From Limnohabitans sp. 63ED37-2 (lineage in GTDB: Bacteria; Pseudomonadota; Gammaproteobacteria; Burkholderiales; Burkholderiaceae_C): DNA of 64,000 nt. The translations under genes and the position numbers were made by a program. Positions 15,971 through 23,939 of the stretch are shown here, in pieces. Under the pieces are notes generated by a model that did not search any database, was not told the DNA's origin, and worked only from the letters and a program-made list of their open reading frames with translations. The stretch lies in assembly GCF_001412535.1 (NCBI RefSeq), contig NZ_CP011774.1, positions 2,909,501 to 2,973,500 on the forward strand, in the 5' to 3' direction. The first letter of the stretch is position 1. Each line of letters starts with the position of its first letter.

Positions 15971-16887
15971 TGACTCCGTCTCCCTTGTCTGCCTCGTTTG
16001 CCAACGCCCTTGCCGCCGCGCACGAGGCTGCCGGGTCACAAAACCACCCGGCCAGCACACTGTATGTCGTGGCCACCCCCATTGGCAACCTGGCCGACAT
16101 CAGCCTGAGGGCCTTGCATGTGCTTGCCCGCGTCGACGTGGTGGCCTGTGAAGACACCCGCCACACCCAGCAATTGCTGCGCGCCTATGGGCTGGACCGC
16201 CCGGGCAGCCAGCTTTTGGCGGTGCACCAACACAACGAAGCCGAAGCGGCGCACAACGTGCTCGAGCGCCTGGGCCAAGGCCAACGCGTGGCCTATGTGA
16301 GCGATGCAGGCACCCCGGCCATCAGCGACCCCGGCGCGAGGCTGGTGGCAGCCGTTCGGCAAGCTGGGTTTCGGGTCATGCCGCTGCCCGGCGCCAGCAG
16401 CGTGACCACAGCGCTCAGTGCATCGGGCATGACCGGTGACCACGGTTTTGTGTTTGCAGGCTTTTTGCCCAGCAAAGCCACCGAGCGGCAGATGGCCGTG
16501 CAACACCTGGCGCAAGAAAGCCGCGCCGTGGTGCTGCTCGAGGCGCCGCACCGCATCGAAGCCCTCGCCCAAGCTCTGGCGGTGCTGGGCAAACGCCCCA
16601 TCACCCTGGGGCGTGAGTTGACCAAGCAGTTTGAGCAGATCGAGACCTTGCCTGCACAAGACTTGAGCGCCTGGCTGGCCGAAAAACCCGAGCGCCTGCG
16701 GGGTGAATTTGTGCTGGTGCTGCACGACGCACCCGTCGACGACGCCACCGGTGAAGGCTTGCGGGTTTTGCAGCTGCTGCTGCCCGAGTTGCCACTCAAA
16801 ACGGCGGTCAAACTGGCGGCCGAGATCTCGGGCGAATCGAAAAATACCTTGTACGAGCAGGCACTGGCCCTGAAAAATCAAGGCTGA
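15970..16887 (+). CDS. rsmI: 16S rRNA (cytidine1402-2'-O)-methyltransferase
   Basis: 305 residues, tetrapyrrole-methylase-fold protein of the RsmI (YraL) family. Landmarks: LYVVATPIGNLADISLRAL, VACEDTRHTQQLL, VAYVSDAGTPAISDPGARLV, LPGASSVTTALSASG and LEAPHRIEA. It 2'-O-methylates C1402 in the decoding centre of 16S rRNA. The conserved core starts about 30 residues in. The TTG at 15970 gives an N-terminus resembling those I recall from related betaproteobacteria; another TTG at 15985 is possible. It is divergent from yraN with a one-base overlap. Confidence 0.92.
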   Translation: MTPSPLSASFANALAAAHEAAGSQNHPASTLYVVATPIGNLADISLRALHVLARVDVVACEDTRHTQQLLRAYGLDRPGSQLLAVHQHNEAEAAHNVLERLGQGQRVAYVSDAGTPAISDPGARLVAAVRQAGFRVMPLPGASSVTTALSASGMTGDHGFVFAGFLPSKATERQMAVQHLAQESRAVVLLEAPHRIEALAQALAVLGKRPITLGRELTKQFEQIETLPAQDLSAWLAEKPERLRGEFVLVLHDAPVDDATGEGLRVLQLLLPELPLKTAVKLAAEISGESKNTLYEQALALKNQG

Positions 16888-16928
16888 AGCCCCAACCCCC
16901 TTGCCCGCGCAAGGCACAATCTGCCCCC

Positions 16929-17390
16929 ATGAATTTCACCCGAATCCTCACCCTCACGGGCATCGCCGTCTTGACTGTTGGGGCTTGGCAAGCCTTTGGC
17001 TGGCCGGGCATTGCCTTGGCCGTGGGCGGCATTGTCATGTGGGTGCTGCTGCACTTCACCCGCATGGTCACCATCCTGAAAAAAGCCGCTGACCGGCCCA
17101 TTGGCCATGTGGCCAGCGCCGTGATGCTCAACGCCAAACTGAAAAAAGGCGTCACGCTGATGCACGTCATCGCCATGACCCGCTCTCTGGGCCTGTTGCA
17201 ATCCGAAAAAGACACCCAGCCAGAGGTCTTCGCCTGGACCGACACCAGCGAATCGGTGGTCAACTGCACCTTTGTGAGCGGCAAGTTGACCGAATGGACC
17301 CTGGTTCGACCCGAAGTGCGACCCGAAGTGCGACCCGACCTGCCCTCCGAAGTAGGCACACCAGAGCGCCCCGAAGGGCCAAACCCTTAA
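16929..17390 (+). CDS. Small membrane protein of unknown function
   Basis: 153 residues. I do not recognise a named family. Two hydrophobic segments (about residues 7-22 and 27-44) form an N-terminal hairpin in the inner membrane. A charged region follows (TILKKAADRPIGHVASAVM), then LKKGVTLMHVIAMTRSLG and a soluble tail. The tail ends in a tandem RPEVRPEVRPD made by a 12-base DNA repeat. The gene lies between rsmI and ilvE, 41 bases after rsmI and 48 before the ilvE start. From memory, similar proteins precede ilvE in other Comamonadaceae. A TAAAAT sequence at 17388-17393 could be a -10 element for ilvE. Confidence 0.65.
   Translation: MNFTRILTLTGIAVLTVGAWQAFGWPGIALAVGGIVMWVLLHFTRMVTILKKAADRPIGHVASAVMLNAKLKKGVTLMHVIAMTRSLGLLQSEKDTQPEVFAWTDTSESVVNCTFVSGKLTEWTLVRPEVRPEVRPDLPSEVGTPERPEGPNP
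17307..17338 (+). repeat. 12-base tandem repeat inside a coding region
   Basis: The unit CGACCCGAAGTG occurs twice in full (17307-17318 and 17319-17330), followed by eight bases of a third copy. It encodes the RPEV repeat near the C-terminus of the small membrane protein. Confidence 0.8.
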
Positions 17391-17438
17391 AATCCGGGCC
17401 AACCCCGTTTATTGCAGCCAATTTCAAAGGACACTTTC

Positions 17439-18389
17439 ATGAGCGTTGTCATCCCCTCCATGTCAGACCGTGACGGCAAAATCTGGATGGACGGCCAGAT
17501 GGTCGATTGGCGCGATGCCAAGATCCATGTGCTGAGCCACACCCTGCATTACGGTTGCGGCGCATTTGAAGGCGTGCGCGCTTACAAGACGGAACAAGGC
17601 ACCGCCATCTTCCGTTTGGCCGAGCACACCGAGCGCCTGTTCAACAGCGCCAAGATCTTGCGCATGAACATCCCCTTCACCCAAGCCCAAGTCAACGAGG
17701 CCCAGCGCGCCGTGGTGCGTGAGAACAATTTGGAAAGCGGCTACATCCGCCCCTTGACTTGGATTGGCGACAAAAAGCTGGGCGTCAGCCCCAAGGGCAA
17801 CACCATCCACCTGATGGTGGCCGCCTGGACCTGGGGCGCCTATTTGGGCGAAGAAGGCATGAAGCGCGGCATCCGCGTGAAAACCTCCAGCTACACCCGC
17901 CACCACGTCAACATCACCATGACACAGGCTAAGGCGGTGAGCAATTACACCAACAGCATTTTGGCCAACATGGAAGTGACCGACGAGGGCTACGACGAAG
18001 CCCTGTTGCTCGACACCTCGGGCTTTGTGTCCGAAGGCGCTGGCGAGAACATTTTTGTGGTCAAGAACGGCGTGATCTACACCCCCGACTTGTCGGCCGG
18101 CGCCTTGAACGGCATCACCCGCAACACGGTGTTCCACATCGCCAAGGACTTGGGTCTGGAGATCGTGCAAAAGCGCATCACCCGCGACGAGGTGTACATC
18201 GCTGACGAAGCCTTCTTCACCGGCACCGCCGCCGAAGTCACGCCGATCCGCGAACTCGACCGCATCGAGTTGGGCAAAGAAGGTTATGTCGGCAACCGTG
18301 GCCCGATCACCGAGAAAATCCAGAGCGCCTTCTTTGACATCGTCAACGGTCGCAACTCCAAGTACGCCCACTGGCTGACCTTGGTTTGA
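17439..18389 (+). CDS. ilvE: Branched-chain amino-acid aminotransferase
   Basis: 316 residues, fold-type IV PLP aminotransferase. Visible features are KIHVLSHTLHYGCGAFEGVRA, the phosphate/substrate region YIRPLTWIGDKKLGV, the PLP-lysine motif AKAVSNYTNS, and EGAGENIFVVKNG, then FFTGTAAEVTPIRELD. It interconverts leucine, isoleucine and valine with their 2-oxo acids in the cytosol. The ATG at 17439 has AAAGGA about eight bases upstream and is preferred over a TTG nine codons earlier. A small zinc-finger gene follows ten bases downstream, and a strong terminator ends the pair. Confidence 0.94.
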   Translation: MSVVIPSMSDRDGKIWMDGQMVDWRDAKIHVLSHTLHYGCGAFEGVRAYKTEQGTAIFRLAEHTERLFNSAKILRMNIPFTQAQVNEAQRAVVRENNLESGYIRPLTWIGDKKLGVSPKGNTIHLMVAAWTWGAYLGEEGMKRGIRVKTSSYTRHHVNITMTQAKAVSNYTNSILANMEVTDEGYDEALLLDTSGFVSEGAGENIFVVKNGVIYTPDLSAGALNGITRNTVFHIAKDLGLEIVQKRITRDEVYIADEAFFTGTAAEVTPIRELDRIELGKEGYVGNRGPITEKIQSAFFDIVNGRNSKYAHWLTLV

Positions 18390-18399
18390 GGAGAAATCG

Positions 18400-18606
18400 A
18401 TGAGCACACAAGCTGTTGAACTGCTGGCCACCGACCTGAACCCCCAAGGCGGTGTGTTTTGCCCCAGCCCCAAAGCCGACATGAAAATCTGGAACAGCCA
18501 CCCCAAGGTGTACCTGGATGTGGCCAAAACCGGCCAAGCCAAGTGCCCTTATTGCGGCACGGTTTACCAACTGAAAGCGGGTGAAGTGGTCGGACACCAC
18601 CACTGA
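18400..18606 (+). CDS. Zinc-finger (CHCC-type) domain protein
   Basis: 68 residues. The pattern FCPSP...NSHPKVYL...KCPYCGTVY gives a Cys, a His and a CxxC pair expected to bind one zinc, as in the zf-CHCC domain related to the NDUFS6 subunit of mitochondrial complex I. Bacterial members are uncharacterised. The start follows GAGGAGA with good spacing. The position ten bases after ilvE indicates one transcript. Whether it serves respiration or simply rides with ilvE is not known. Confidence 0.8.
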   Translation: MSTQAVELLATDLNPQGGVFCPSPKADMKIWNSHPKVYLDVAKTGQAKCPYCGTVYQLKAGEVVGHHH

Positions 18607-18645
18607 AGCGCAGCGCAGCCATCTTCGCGATGGCCGCCTAGCCCC

Positions 18646-18674
18646 ACGGCGAACATTCAGGTGTTCGCCGTTTT
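18646..18674 (+). terminator. Rho-independent terminator after the ilvE operon
   Basis: ACGGCGAACA (18646-18655) and TGTTCGCCGT (18662-18671) form a perfect 10-bp stem around a 6-base loop, followed by TTTGTTT. It terminates plus-strand transcription. Its right part lies inside the last codons and stop of the convergent histidine kinase gene. Confidence 0.85.
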
Positions 18675-19970
18675 GTTTGGGGGCAAGCTCACCACAAAGC
18701 AAGCGCCACCACCGGGTCGGTCTGTGCAGCGCACCCGCCCGCCATGGCGCTCGGCAATCGACTTGACCAGCGACAGCCCCAAGCCCACACCACCCACGCG
18801 CTCGCTGGCCCCAGGCAAGCGGAAAAACGGCTCAAAGATCCGCTCTCTGTAAGCGACAGGCACGCCAGGGCCACGGTCACCCACCGCGATGAGGACCTCC
18901 GGGCCTTGGGCTTGCAAGGACAGCACGATGCCACTGCCCTGTTTTGCATCCTGGCTGCCCGCCCCATAGCGCCGCGCGTTTTCCAGCAGGTTGCGCACCA
19001 AGCGCCGCAGCAGTTTGGGCACACCGGGCACGTCGAGTTGGGCCAGGCCTTCGGGCACGTCAAACCTCGCCCCTAACCGCGCACATTCTTCGGCACACAG
19101 ACCCACCAAGTCCACAGCCTCCACGGTCCCGATGTCGGCCTCTTGGGCGTCCAGGCGGCTGGCCAGCAAGATCTCGTCAATCAGTTGGTCCAACTCGGCC
19201 ATGTTGCGCAAGATCTCGGCGCGGCTGCGGGCCAAAGCGTCCGCATCCGCTGGGCCGTTCATCAGCTCCAGGCCCATGCGGATGCGCGCCAGCGGTGAAC
19301 GCAACTCGTGCGAAGCGTTGGCGAGCAAGGACTTTTGCGAAGCCATCAGGCCCTCGATGCGCTCGGCCGCCGCGTTGAAGCGCTCGGACAGGTCGGCCAC
19401 CTCGTCGTCGCCTTGCACCGGCACACGCACTGACAAATCGCCCTCACCCCAGCGCTGCACGCCGCGCTGCAGGCCTTCGAGGCGCTGCGTGAGCCTGCGC
19501 ACCACCGGGTACAGGCCCAGCGCCACGGCCAGGCCGATCAGGCCCAACAGCCAAAAAAAACCGGAGGGCTTGGCCCACCAGGGCATGTCCTTGCGCAAAT
19601 GGGGCGGCAAACGGCCATCTGGGCCAAGCCCCACACCGGGCATGCCATGCATGGCGGGGCCTCGAGGACGGTCAGCAGAGCGCTCACCGCTGCGCTGCAC
19701 TTGCAGCGGCAGGGTTTGGCCATCGGGCAAAGGCACCTCAAAAACCAAAGGTGCGCCCGGCCCGGCCCGTGTGGTACTGGCCAGCACATCGCCTTGGGCG
19801 TTCAGCACCACCCATTCACGGGGCGCGGGTGGCGCTGCGTGGTGCTCGACCGTGGCCCGCCAGGCCCAGCCCACCACCAGCATCAACAAGGTCACCACCC
19901 CCACCACGGCCAGCCAGATGCGCAGGTAAAGGTGACGTGACCAGTGGCGTGACAGGCTGCGAATGGGCAT
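18657..19970 (-). CDS. Two-component sensor histidine kinase
   Basis: 437 residues. TM1 is about residues 17-38 and TM2 about 137-157, enclosing a roughly 100-residue periplasmic sensor rich in Pro and Arg. A HAMP linker follows (about 160-212, RWGEGDLSVRVPVQGDDE). The phosphorylated His is in SLLANASHELRSPLARI (His221). The ATPase domain shows NLLENARRYG, GDRGPGVP and GGVGLGLSLVKSIAERHGG. It phosphorylates the regulator encoded just upstream. The layout resembles the CpxA/RstB class of envelope-stress kinases, but the signal is unknown. It starts eight bases after the regulator stop; its last codons overlap the ilvE-operon terminator. Confidence 0.9.
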   Translation of the reverse strand: MPIRSLSRHWSRHLYLRIWLAVVGVVTLLMLVVGWAWRATVEHHAAPPAPREWVVLNAQGDVLASTTRAGPGAPLVFEVPLPDGQTLPLQVQRSGERSADRPRGPAMHGMPGVGLGPDGRLPPHLRKDMPWWAKPSGFFWLLGLIGLAVALGLYPVVRRLTQRLEGLQRGVQRWGEGDLSVRVPVQGDDEVADLSERFNAAAERIEGLMASQKSLLANASHELRSPLARIRMGLELMNGPADADALARSRAEILRNMAELDQLIDEILLASRLDAQEADIGTVEAVDLVGLCAEECARLGARFDVPEGLAQLDVPGVPKLLRRLVRNLLENARRYGAGSQDAKQGSGIVLSLQAQGPEVLIAVGDRGPGVPVAYRERIFEPFFRLPGASERVGGVGLGLSLVKSIAERHGGRVRCTDRPGGGACFVVSLPPNKTANT

Positions 19971-19978
19971 GTGGGCGC

Positions 19979-20680
19979 TCAGTCTTGCTGGCGGGCAAAC
20001 ACATAGCCCACGCCACGCACAGTGAGGATGCGCTGGGGCACTTTGGGGTCGGCCTCGATGGCGGCCCGGATGCGGCCCATGTGCACGTCGATCGAGCGGT
20101 CAAAGGCTTCGAGTTCACGGCCCCGCACCGCCTCCATGATCTGGTCACGTGTCAGCACACGCCCGGCGCGTTCGGCCAGCGCCACCAGCAGGTCGTATTG
20201 GTACGAGGTCAGCTCGCAGTCCTGCCCCTTGACGCTCACGCGGCGGGCATCGCGGTCAATCTCCAACGAGCCAAACTGCATGAGCTGTGAGGGGGTGTCG
20301 CTCACATGGTGTTTGCGCCGCAAGATGGCCTTGATGCGGGCCAACAACTCGCGGGGCTCAAAGGGCTTGGGCAAATAATCGTCGGCGCCCATCTCCAGGC
20401 CAATGATGCGGTCCATCGGGTCGCCTTTGGCCGTGAGCATGAGCACCGGCACTTGGCCCATGCTGCCGGGCAGGGCACGGATGCGCTGGCACACCTGCAG
20501 ACCGTCCATGTCGGGCAGCATCAGGTCCAGAATCACCAGCTCGACGCCGGGTGTTTGCAACCGTTCGAGGCCACTGCGTGCATCGGGCGCGTGGGCCACA
20601 GCAAAACCGTTTTGCCCCAGATAGTCCGCCACCATGCCCGCCAGGCGCACATCATCTTCGATCATCAAGAGTTGATTCAT
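19979..20680 (-). CDS. OmpR-family response regulator
   Basis: 233 residues. The receiver domain (1-120) has the acidic pair in MIEDD (Asp9, Asp10), phospho-acceptor Asp52 in VELVILDLMLPDMDG, and MLTAKGDPMD plus DYLPKPFEPREL (Lys) near the end. The winged-helix domain (about 135-230) shows LTSYQYDLLVALAERAGRVLTRDQIM and DRSIDVHMGRIRAAIEADPKVPQRILTVRG split over the wing, typical of OmpR/PhoB. The start at MNQLLMIEDD (20680) places the first acidic pair as usual; a start five codons earlier is possible. It is the first gene of the two-gene signalling operon. Confidence 0.92.
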   Translation of the reverse strand: MNQLLMIEDDVRLAGMVADYLGQNGFAVAHAPDARSGLERLQTPGVELVILDLMLPDMDGLQVCQRIRALPGSMGQVPVLMLTAKGDPMDRIIGLEMGADDYLPKPFEPRELLARIKAILRRKHHVSDTPSQLMQFGSLEIDRDARRVSVKGQDCELTSYQYDLLVALAERAGRVLTRDQIMEAVRGRELEAFDRSIDVHMGRIRAAIEADPKVPQRILTVRGVGYVFARQQD

Positions 20681-20746
20681 GGCTTGATCATCCACTCTGG
20701 TTCTGGGTCACGGGACATCCAAACGGTAAAGTTTGGTAAACGCAAT

Positions 20747-20814
20747 ATGGATGGCCGCGTCGCTTCGCTCGCAGTGACGGGAAAGCCGTCATCGCGAGGA
20801 AGGAAGCGATCCAT
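20747..20814. repeat. REP-like inverted repeat overlapping the ampG 3' end
   Basis: The left arm (20747-20780) contains CGCTTCGCTCGCAGTGACGG and the right arm (20786-20814) contains CCGTCATCGCGAGGAAGG then AAGCGATCCAT. The arms are imperfect reverse complements around GAAAG. This resembles the widespread GTCATTGCGAGGAGCGAAGCG family of dispersed repeats. It supplies the last eight codons (HGSLPSSR) and stop of ampG. Confidence 0.7.
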
Positions 20815-22168
20815 GTTCCGGCGCATGCGCGTGCACCCTAGACGCCAGCGCCACCAGCAGCAACACCGGCACCCCCAGCCAAGCGGTGGCCGTGAAGAAG
20901 CTGGCGTAGCCATGGGCATCCACAAACTCCCCCGAAAAACCAGCAATGAACTTGGGCAGCAGCAGCATCATGGAGCTCAGCAGCGCGTATTGCGTGGCCG
21001 AATAACTGATGTTGGTGAGCGAGGACAAATAGGCGATGAAAGCGGCAGAAGCGATGCCGCTGGCCAGGTTGTCGGCCGAAATCACCCACACCAGCGCCTG
21101 CACGTCGTGGCCCACACCGCTGAGCCAGACAAACAGCAAATTGGTGAGCGCACTCAAGAGCGCCCCCAGCATGAGCACACGCATCACGCCCATCCGCGCG
21201 GCCAATAGGCCACCCACAAACGCGCCCACCAAAGTCATGATGACGCCGTACACCTTGGTCACACTGGCCACTTCACTTTTGGTGAAGCCCATGTCCACAT
21301 AAAACGGGTTGGCCATGATGCCCATGACCACATCACTGATGCGGTAGACCGCGATCAGCGCCAGCAACAGCACCGCTTGCCAGCGGTAACGCAGCCAAAA
21401 ATCGGCAAAGGGCTCCACCACCGCGCCCTTGAGCCACTCGGCCAAGTTACGCGCTGGTGCAAAGGGCGCAGGCACCGGCTCGGGCGAGGCCAGCACCACC
21501 CACATGCCCGGCAGCATGCTCAGCGCCATGACCAGATAAGCCGCTTGCCAGGCCGCTTGTGAATAGCCCGTGGCTTGATCACCTTGGGCCCAGGCCGCCA
21601 CCCACAACACGCCCGCTCCGGCCCAAATCATGGCCAAGCGGTAACCCGTCTGGTAACTGGCCGCCAAAGCCGCTTGGGCGTTCACCTCAGCCGACTCGAT
21701 GCGGTAGGCGTCCAGCGCGATGTCTTGGGTGGCCGAAGCGATGGCCACGGCCAATGCACAGGCCACCAAGGGGCCCAGCAGTTGCGAAGGGTCGTTCAGG
21801 GCCATGCCCACCAGCCCGAGCGCGATCACCAGCTGCGACACCAGCAACCAACTGCGCCGGCGCCCCAGCTGCCGTGTGAGCCAAGGAATGGGCAAGCGGT
21901 CCACCAGCGGGGCCCACATCCACTTCACGCCATAGGCCAGACCCACCCAGCTGAGGTAGCCGATGGTGCTGCGGTCAATGCCCGCCTCACGCAGCCGAAA
22001 ACTGAGCGTGCCCAGCACCAGCAAGAGCGGCAAGCCCGCCGCAAAGCCCAGCGCCAACATGCGCAAGCTGGCAGGCTGCAAATACAGGCGCAGCGCCTCG
22101 CGCCAGGTGCGCACCGTGGCGGGCGGTGGGTTGTTGACGGGGTTGACAGATGGGGCTGGATCAGACAT
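20789..22168 (-). CDS. ampG: AmpG-type muropeptide permease (MFS)
   Basis: 459 residues with about twelve to fourteen hydrophobic spans. The N-terminal half carries LALGFAAGLPLLLVLGTLSF, REAGIDRSTIGYLSWVGLAYGVKWMWAPLVDR split over a loop, and ATQDIALDAYRIES, all hallmarks of AmpG. AmpG imports anhydro-muropeptides from peptidoglycan turnover for recycling and, in some bacteria, beta-lactamase induction. No ampC or ampD lies nearby. The final residues come from a dispersed repeat element, so the natural C-terminus may have been replaced. It is divergent from the M48 protease gene over 129 bases. Confidence 0.85.
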   Translation of the reverse strand: MSDPAPSVNPVNNPPPATVRTWREALRLYLQPASLRMLALGFAAGLPLLLVLGTLSFRLREAGIDRSTIGYLSWVGLAYGVKWMWAPLVDRLPIPWLTRQLGRRRSWLLVSQLVIALGLVGMALNDPSQLLGPLVACALAVAIASATQDIALDAYRIESAEVNAQAALAASYQTGYRLAMIWAGAGVLWVAAWAQGDQATGYSQAAWQAAYLVMALSMLPGMWVVLASPEPVPAPFAPARNLAEWLKGAVVEPFADFWLRYRWQAVLLLALIAVYRISDVVMGIMANPFYVDMGFTKSEVASVTKVYGVIMTLVGAFVGGLLAARMGVMRVLMLGALLSALTNLLFVWLSGVGHDVQALVWVISADNLASGIASAAFIAYLSSLTNISYSATQYALLSSMMLLLPKFIAGFSGEFVDAHGYASFFTATAWLGVPVLLLVALASRVHAHAPEHGSLPSSR

Positions 22169-22297
22169 TTGCGGATTATCAGCTGCACAAGACCCGACTG
22201 GCCACAGCGGTGCGCTCCTGCAGCCGTTGACGTTTGCTCACGCATTGCCCCACTTGACGTGTTCAAAGTCCGCTGTGTTCGTTATGATTTGCAAACC

Positions 22298-23170
22298 ATG
22301 TGCTTTATTTGCAACCTCAAAACACCCTCCGGCCACGCCCATTCCGACGCAGTGGACGCCTCATCACCGCGCTGGAACGCACGACGGGCCTTCATCTTGG
22401 CGGCGGGAGCCGGTGCCGCAGGCTCGGCACTGGCCCAAGTCGATGTGGGCTCGTCCTCAGGTTTGCGCAAACTGGTGCCGGCCGAGACGCTGGAAAATTC
22501 GGCACGCCAGCAATACGCGCAGGTGCTGGCCGAAGCCCGTGCTCAAAACGCTTTGGCACCCGATGGCCACCCGCAGCTGCAACGCCTGCACACCATCGCC
22601 CAAAAACTCATCCCCCACACCCTGCCCTGGAATAAACGTGCGCGCGACTGGAAGTGGCAGGTCAACCTGATCGGAAGCAAGCAGATCAATGCCTGGTGCA
22701 TGCCCGGCGGCAAGATCGCTTTTTACACCGGCATCCTGGAGCAGCTGCGCCTGAACGACGACGAGGTGGCCATGATCATGGGGCATGAGATGGCGCATGC
22801 CCTGCGCGAACATGCCCGTGAGCGCCTGGCCAAAACCCAGGCCACCGGCATTGGCCTCTCCATCGCTTCGCAGTTGTTGGGCCTGGGCTCATTGGGCGAT
22901 GCTGCGGCCAACCTGGGCACGCAATTGCTCACTTTGAAGTACAGCCGCGACGACGAAACCGAATCCGACCTGGTGGGCCTGGAGATCGCCGCACGCGGCG
23001 GCTACCGGCCCGAAGCCAGCGTGACCTTGTGGCAAAAGATGCAAGCGGCCAGCGGCAATGGCGGGCCCTCATTTTTGTCCACCCACCCCAGTGGCAGCAA
23101 CCGCATCGAAGAACTGCAAGCCAACTTGCCCAAGGTGCAGCACCTCTACGAACAAGCCCGCAAGGGTTAA
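22298..23170 (+). CDS. M48-family metallopeptidase, Tat-like signal
   Basis: 290 residues. The zinc motif HEMAH (163-167) is followed by the third ligand Glu in DDETESDLVGLEIAARGGY. WCMPGGKIAFYTGI upstream and STHPSGSNRIEEL downstream complete an M48C (YcaL/LoiP/BepA-like) protease. The N-terminus has NARRAFILAAGAGAAGSALA, a signal with twin arginine, preceded by a short CFIC segment. The mature protein should be periplasmic, acting in outer-membrane protein quality control. Residues before the signal are unusual for an exported protein, so the true start could be later, but no better initiation codon precedes the RR motif. It is convergent with the MBL-fold gene. Confidence 0.82.
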   Translation: MCFICNLKTPSGHAHSDAVDASSPRWNARRAFILAAGAGAAGSALAQVDVGSSSGLRKLVPAETLENSARQQYAQVLAEARAQNALAPDGHPQLQRLHTIAQKLIPHTLPWNKRARDWKWQVNLIGSKQINAWCMPGGKIAFYTGILEQLRLNDDEVAMIMGHEMAHALREHARERLAKTQATGIGLSIASQLLGLGSLGDAAANLGTQLLTLKYSRDDETESDLVGLEIAARGGYRPEASVTLWQKMQAASGNGGPSFLSTHPSGSNRIEELQANLPKVQHLYEQARKG

Positions 23171-23176
23171 GCCAGA

Positions 23177-23818
23177 TCAGGTCCCGCCAACGTAGGGATT
23201 AGATTGGCGTTCACGACCAAAGGTGCTCTCCGGCCCGTGCCCAGGAATGAACACCGTGTCATTGCCCATGGGCCACAAACGCTCGGTGATGCTGGCGATC
23301 AAATCGTCGTGGTTGCCCTGCGGGAAATCGGTGCGGCCAATGCTGCCGGCAAACAGCACATCGCCCACAAAAGCACGTTTGATCTCGGGTGAATAAAACA
23401 CCACATGGCCTGGCGTGTGGCCCGGGCAATGGCGCACCTGCAAGGTGTGCGCCCCCAAGGTGACTGTGTCGCCATCGGCCAACCAGCGCGTGGGCTTGAA
23501 CACCCGGGCAGGTGGAAAACCATAGGCCGCAGCCGCCTGCGGCAAACCGTCAATCCAGAACTGGTCAGCAGGGTGCGGCCCGATGATCGGTAAACCACCG
23601 AGTTGCTCGGCCAGATCGGCCGTGCCCGAGGCGTGGTCCAGGTGGCCGTGGGTGATCCAGATCTGCTCCAGCTGAAGGCCTTGGCGGCGCACGGCGTCCA
23701 AAATCAGATCCAGATCGCCCCCGGGATCGATCACCGCAGCTTGGCGGCTTTGGTCGTCCCACACCAGTGAACAGTTTTGCTGAAAGGGCGTGACGGGAAT
23801 GGTTTGGTATTGAAGCAT
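23177..23818 (-). CDS. MBL-fold hydrolase, glyoxalase II-like (YcbL type)
   Basis: 213 residues, metallo-beta-lactamase fold. ITHGHLDHASGTADLAEQ is the HxHxDH metal motif; VRHCPGHTPGHVVFYS, FVGDVLFAGSIGRTDFP and FIPGHGPESTFGRERQ hold the remaining ligands. The short length without the C-terminal substrate domain of true GloB fits the YcbL/type II thioesterase-like group. It probably hydrolyses glutathione thioesters. The start MLQYQTIPVTPFQQNC is the family's usual N-terminus; a 33-residue upstream extension is rejected. It is divergent from the methyltransferase gene. Confidence 0.88.
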   Translation of the reverse strand: MLQYQTIPVTPFQQNCSLVWDDQSRQAAVIDPGGDLDLILDAVRRQGLQLEQIWITHGHLDHASGTADLAEQLGGLPIIGPHPADQFWIDGLPQAAAAYGFPPARVFKPTRWLADGDTVTLGAHTLQVRHCPGHTPGHVVFYSPEIKRAFVGDVLFAGSIGRTDFPQGNHDDLIASITERLWPMGNDTVFIPGHGPESTFGRERQSNPYVGGT

Positions 23819-23939
23819 CCCCGAATTATCGAGGATGTGTTCCTGCTCCTCATTGGACGGGACAACACATGCCAGGGTGTAAAGTCTTGCCAGCCAGCGC
23901 CTTTTGGTCTTTTGCATACGCGCTGCACCGATTGCCTTT

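Noticed and set aside
17307..17338. Possible CRISPR-like or regulatory repeat
   Set aside because: It is a short in-frame tandem repeat without spacers; no CRISPR array or cas gene occurs in the window.
23904..23939. Longer N-terminus for the methyltransferase gene
   Set aside because: No ribosome site and no resemblance to the expected N-terminus; the TTG at 23940 was preferred, although start choice remains uncertain.
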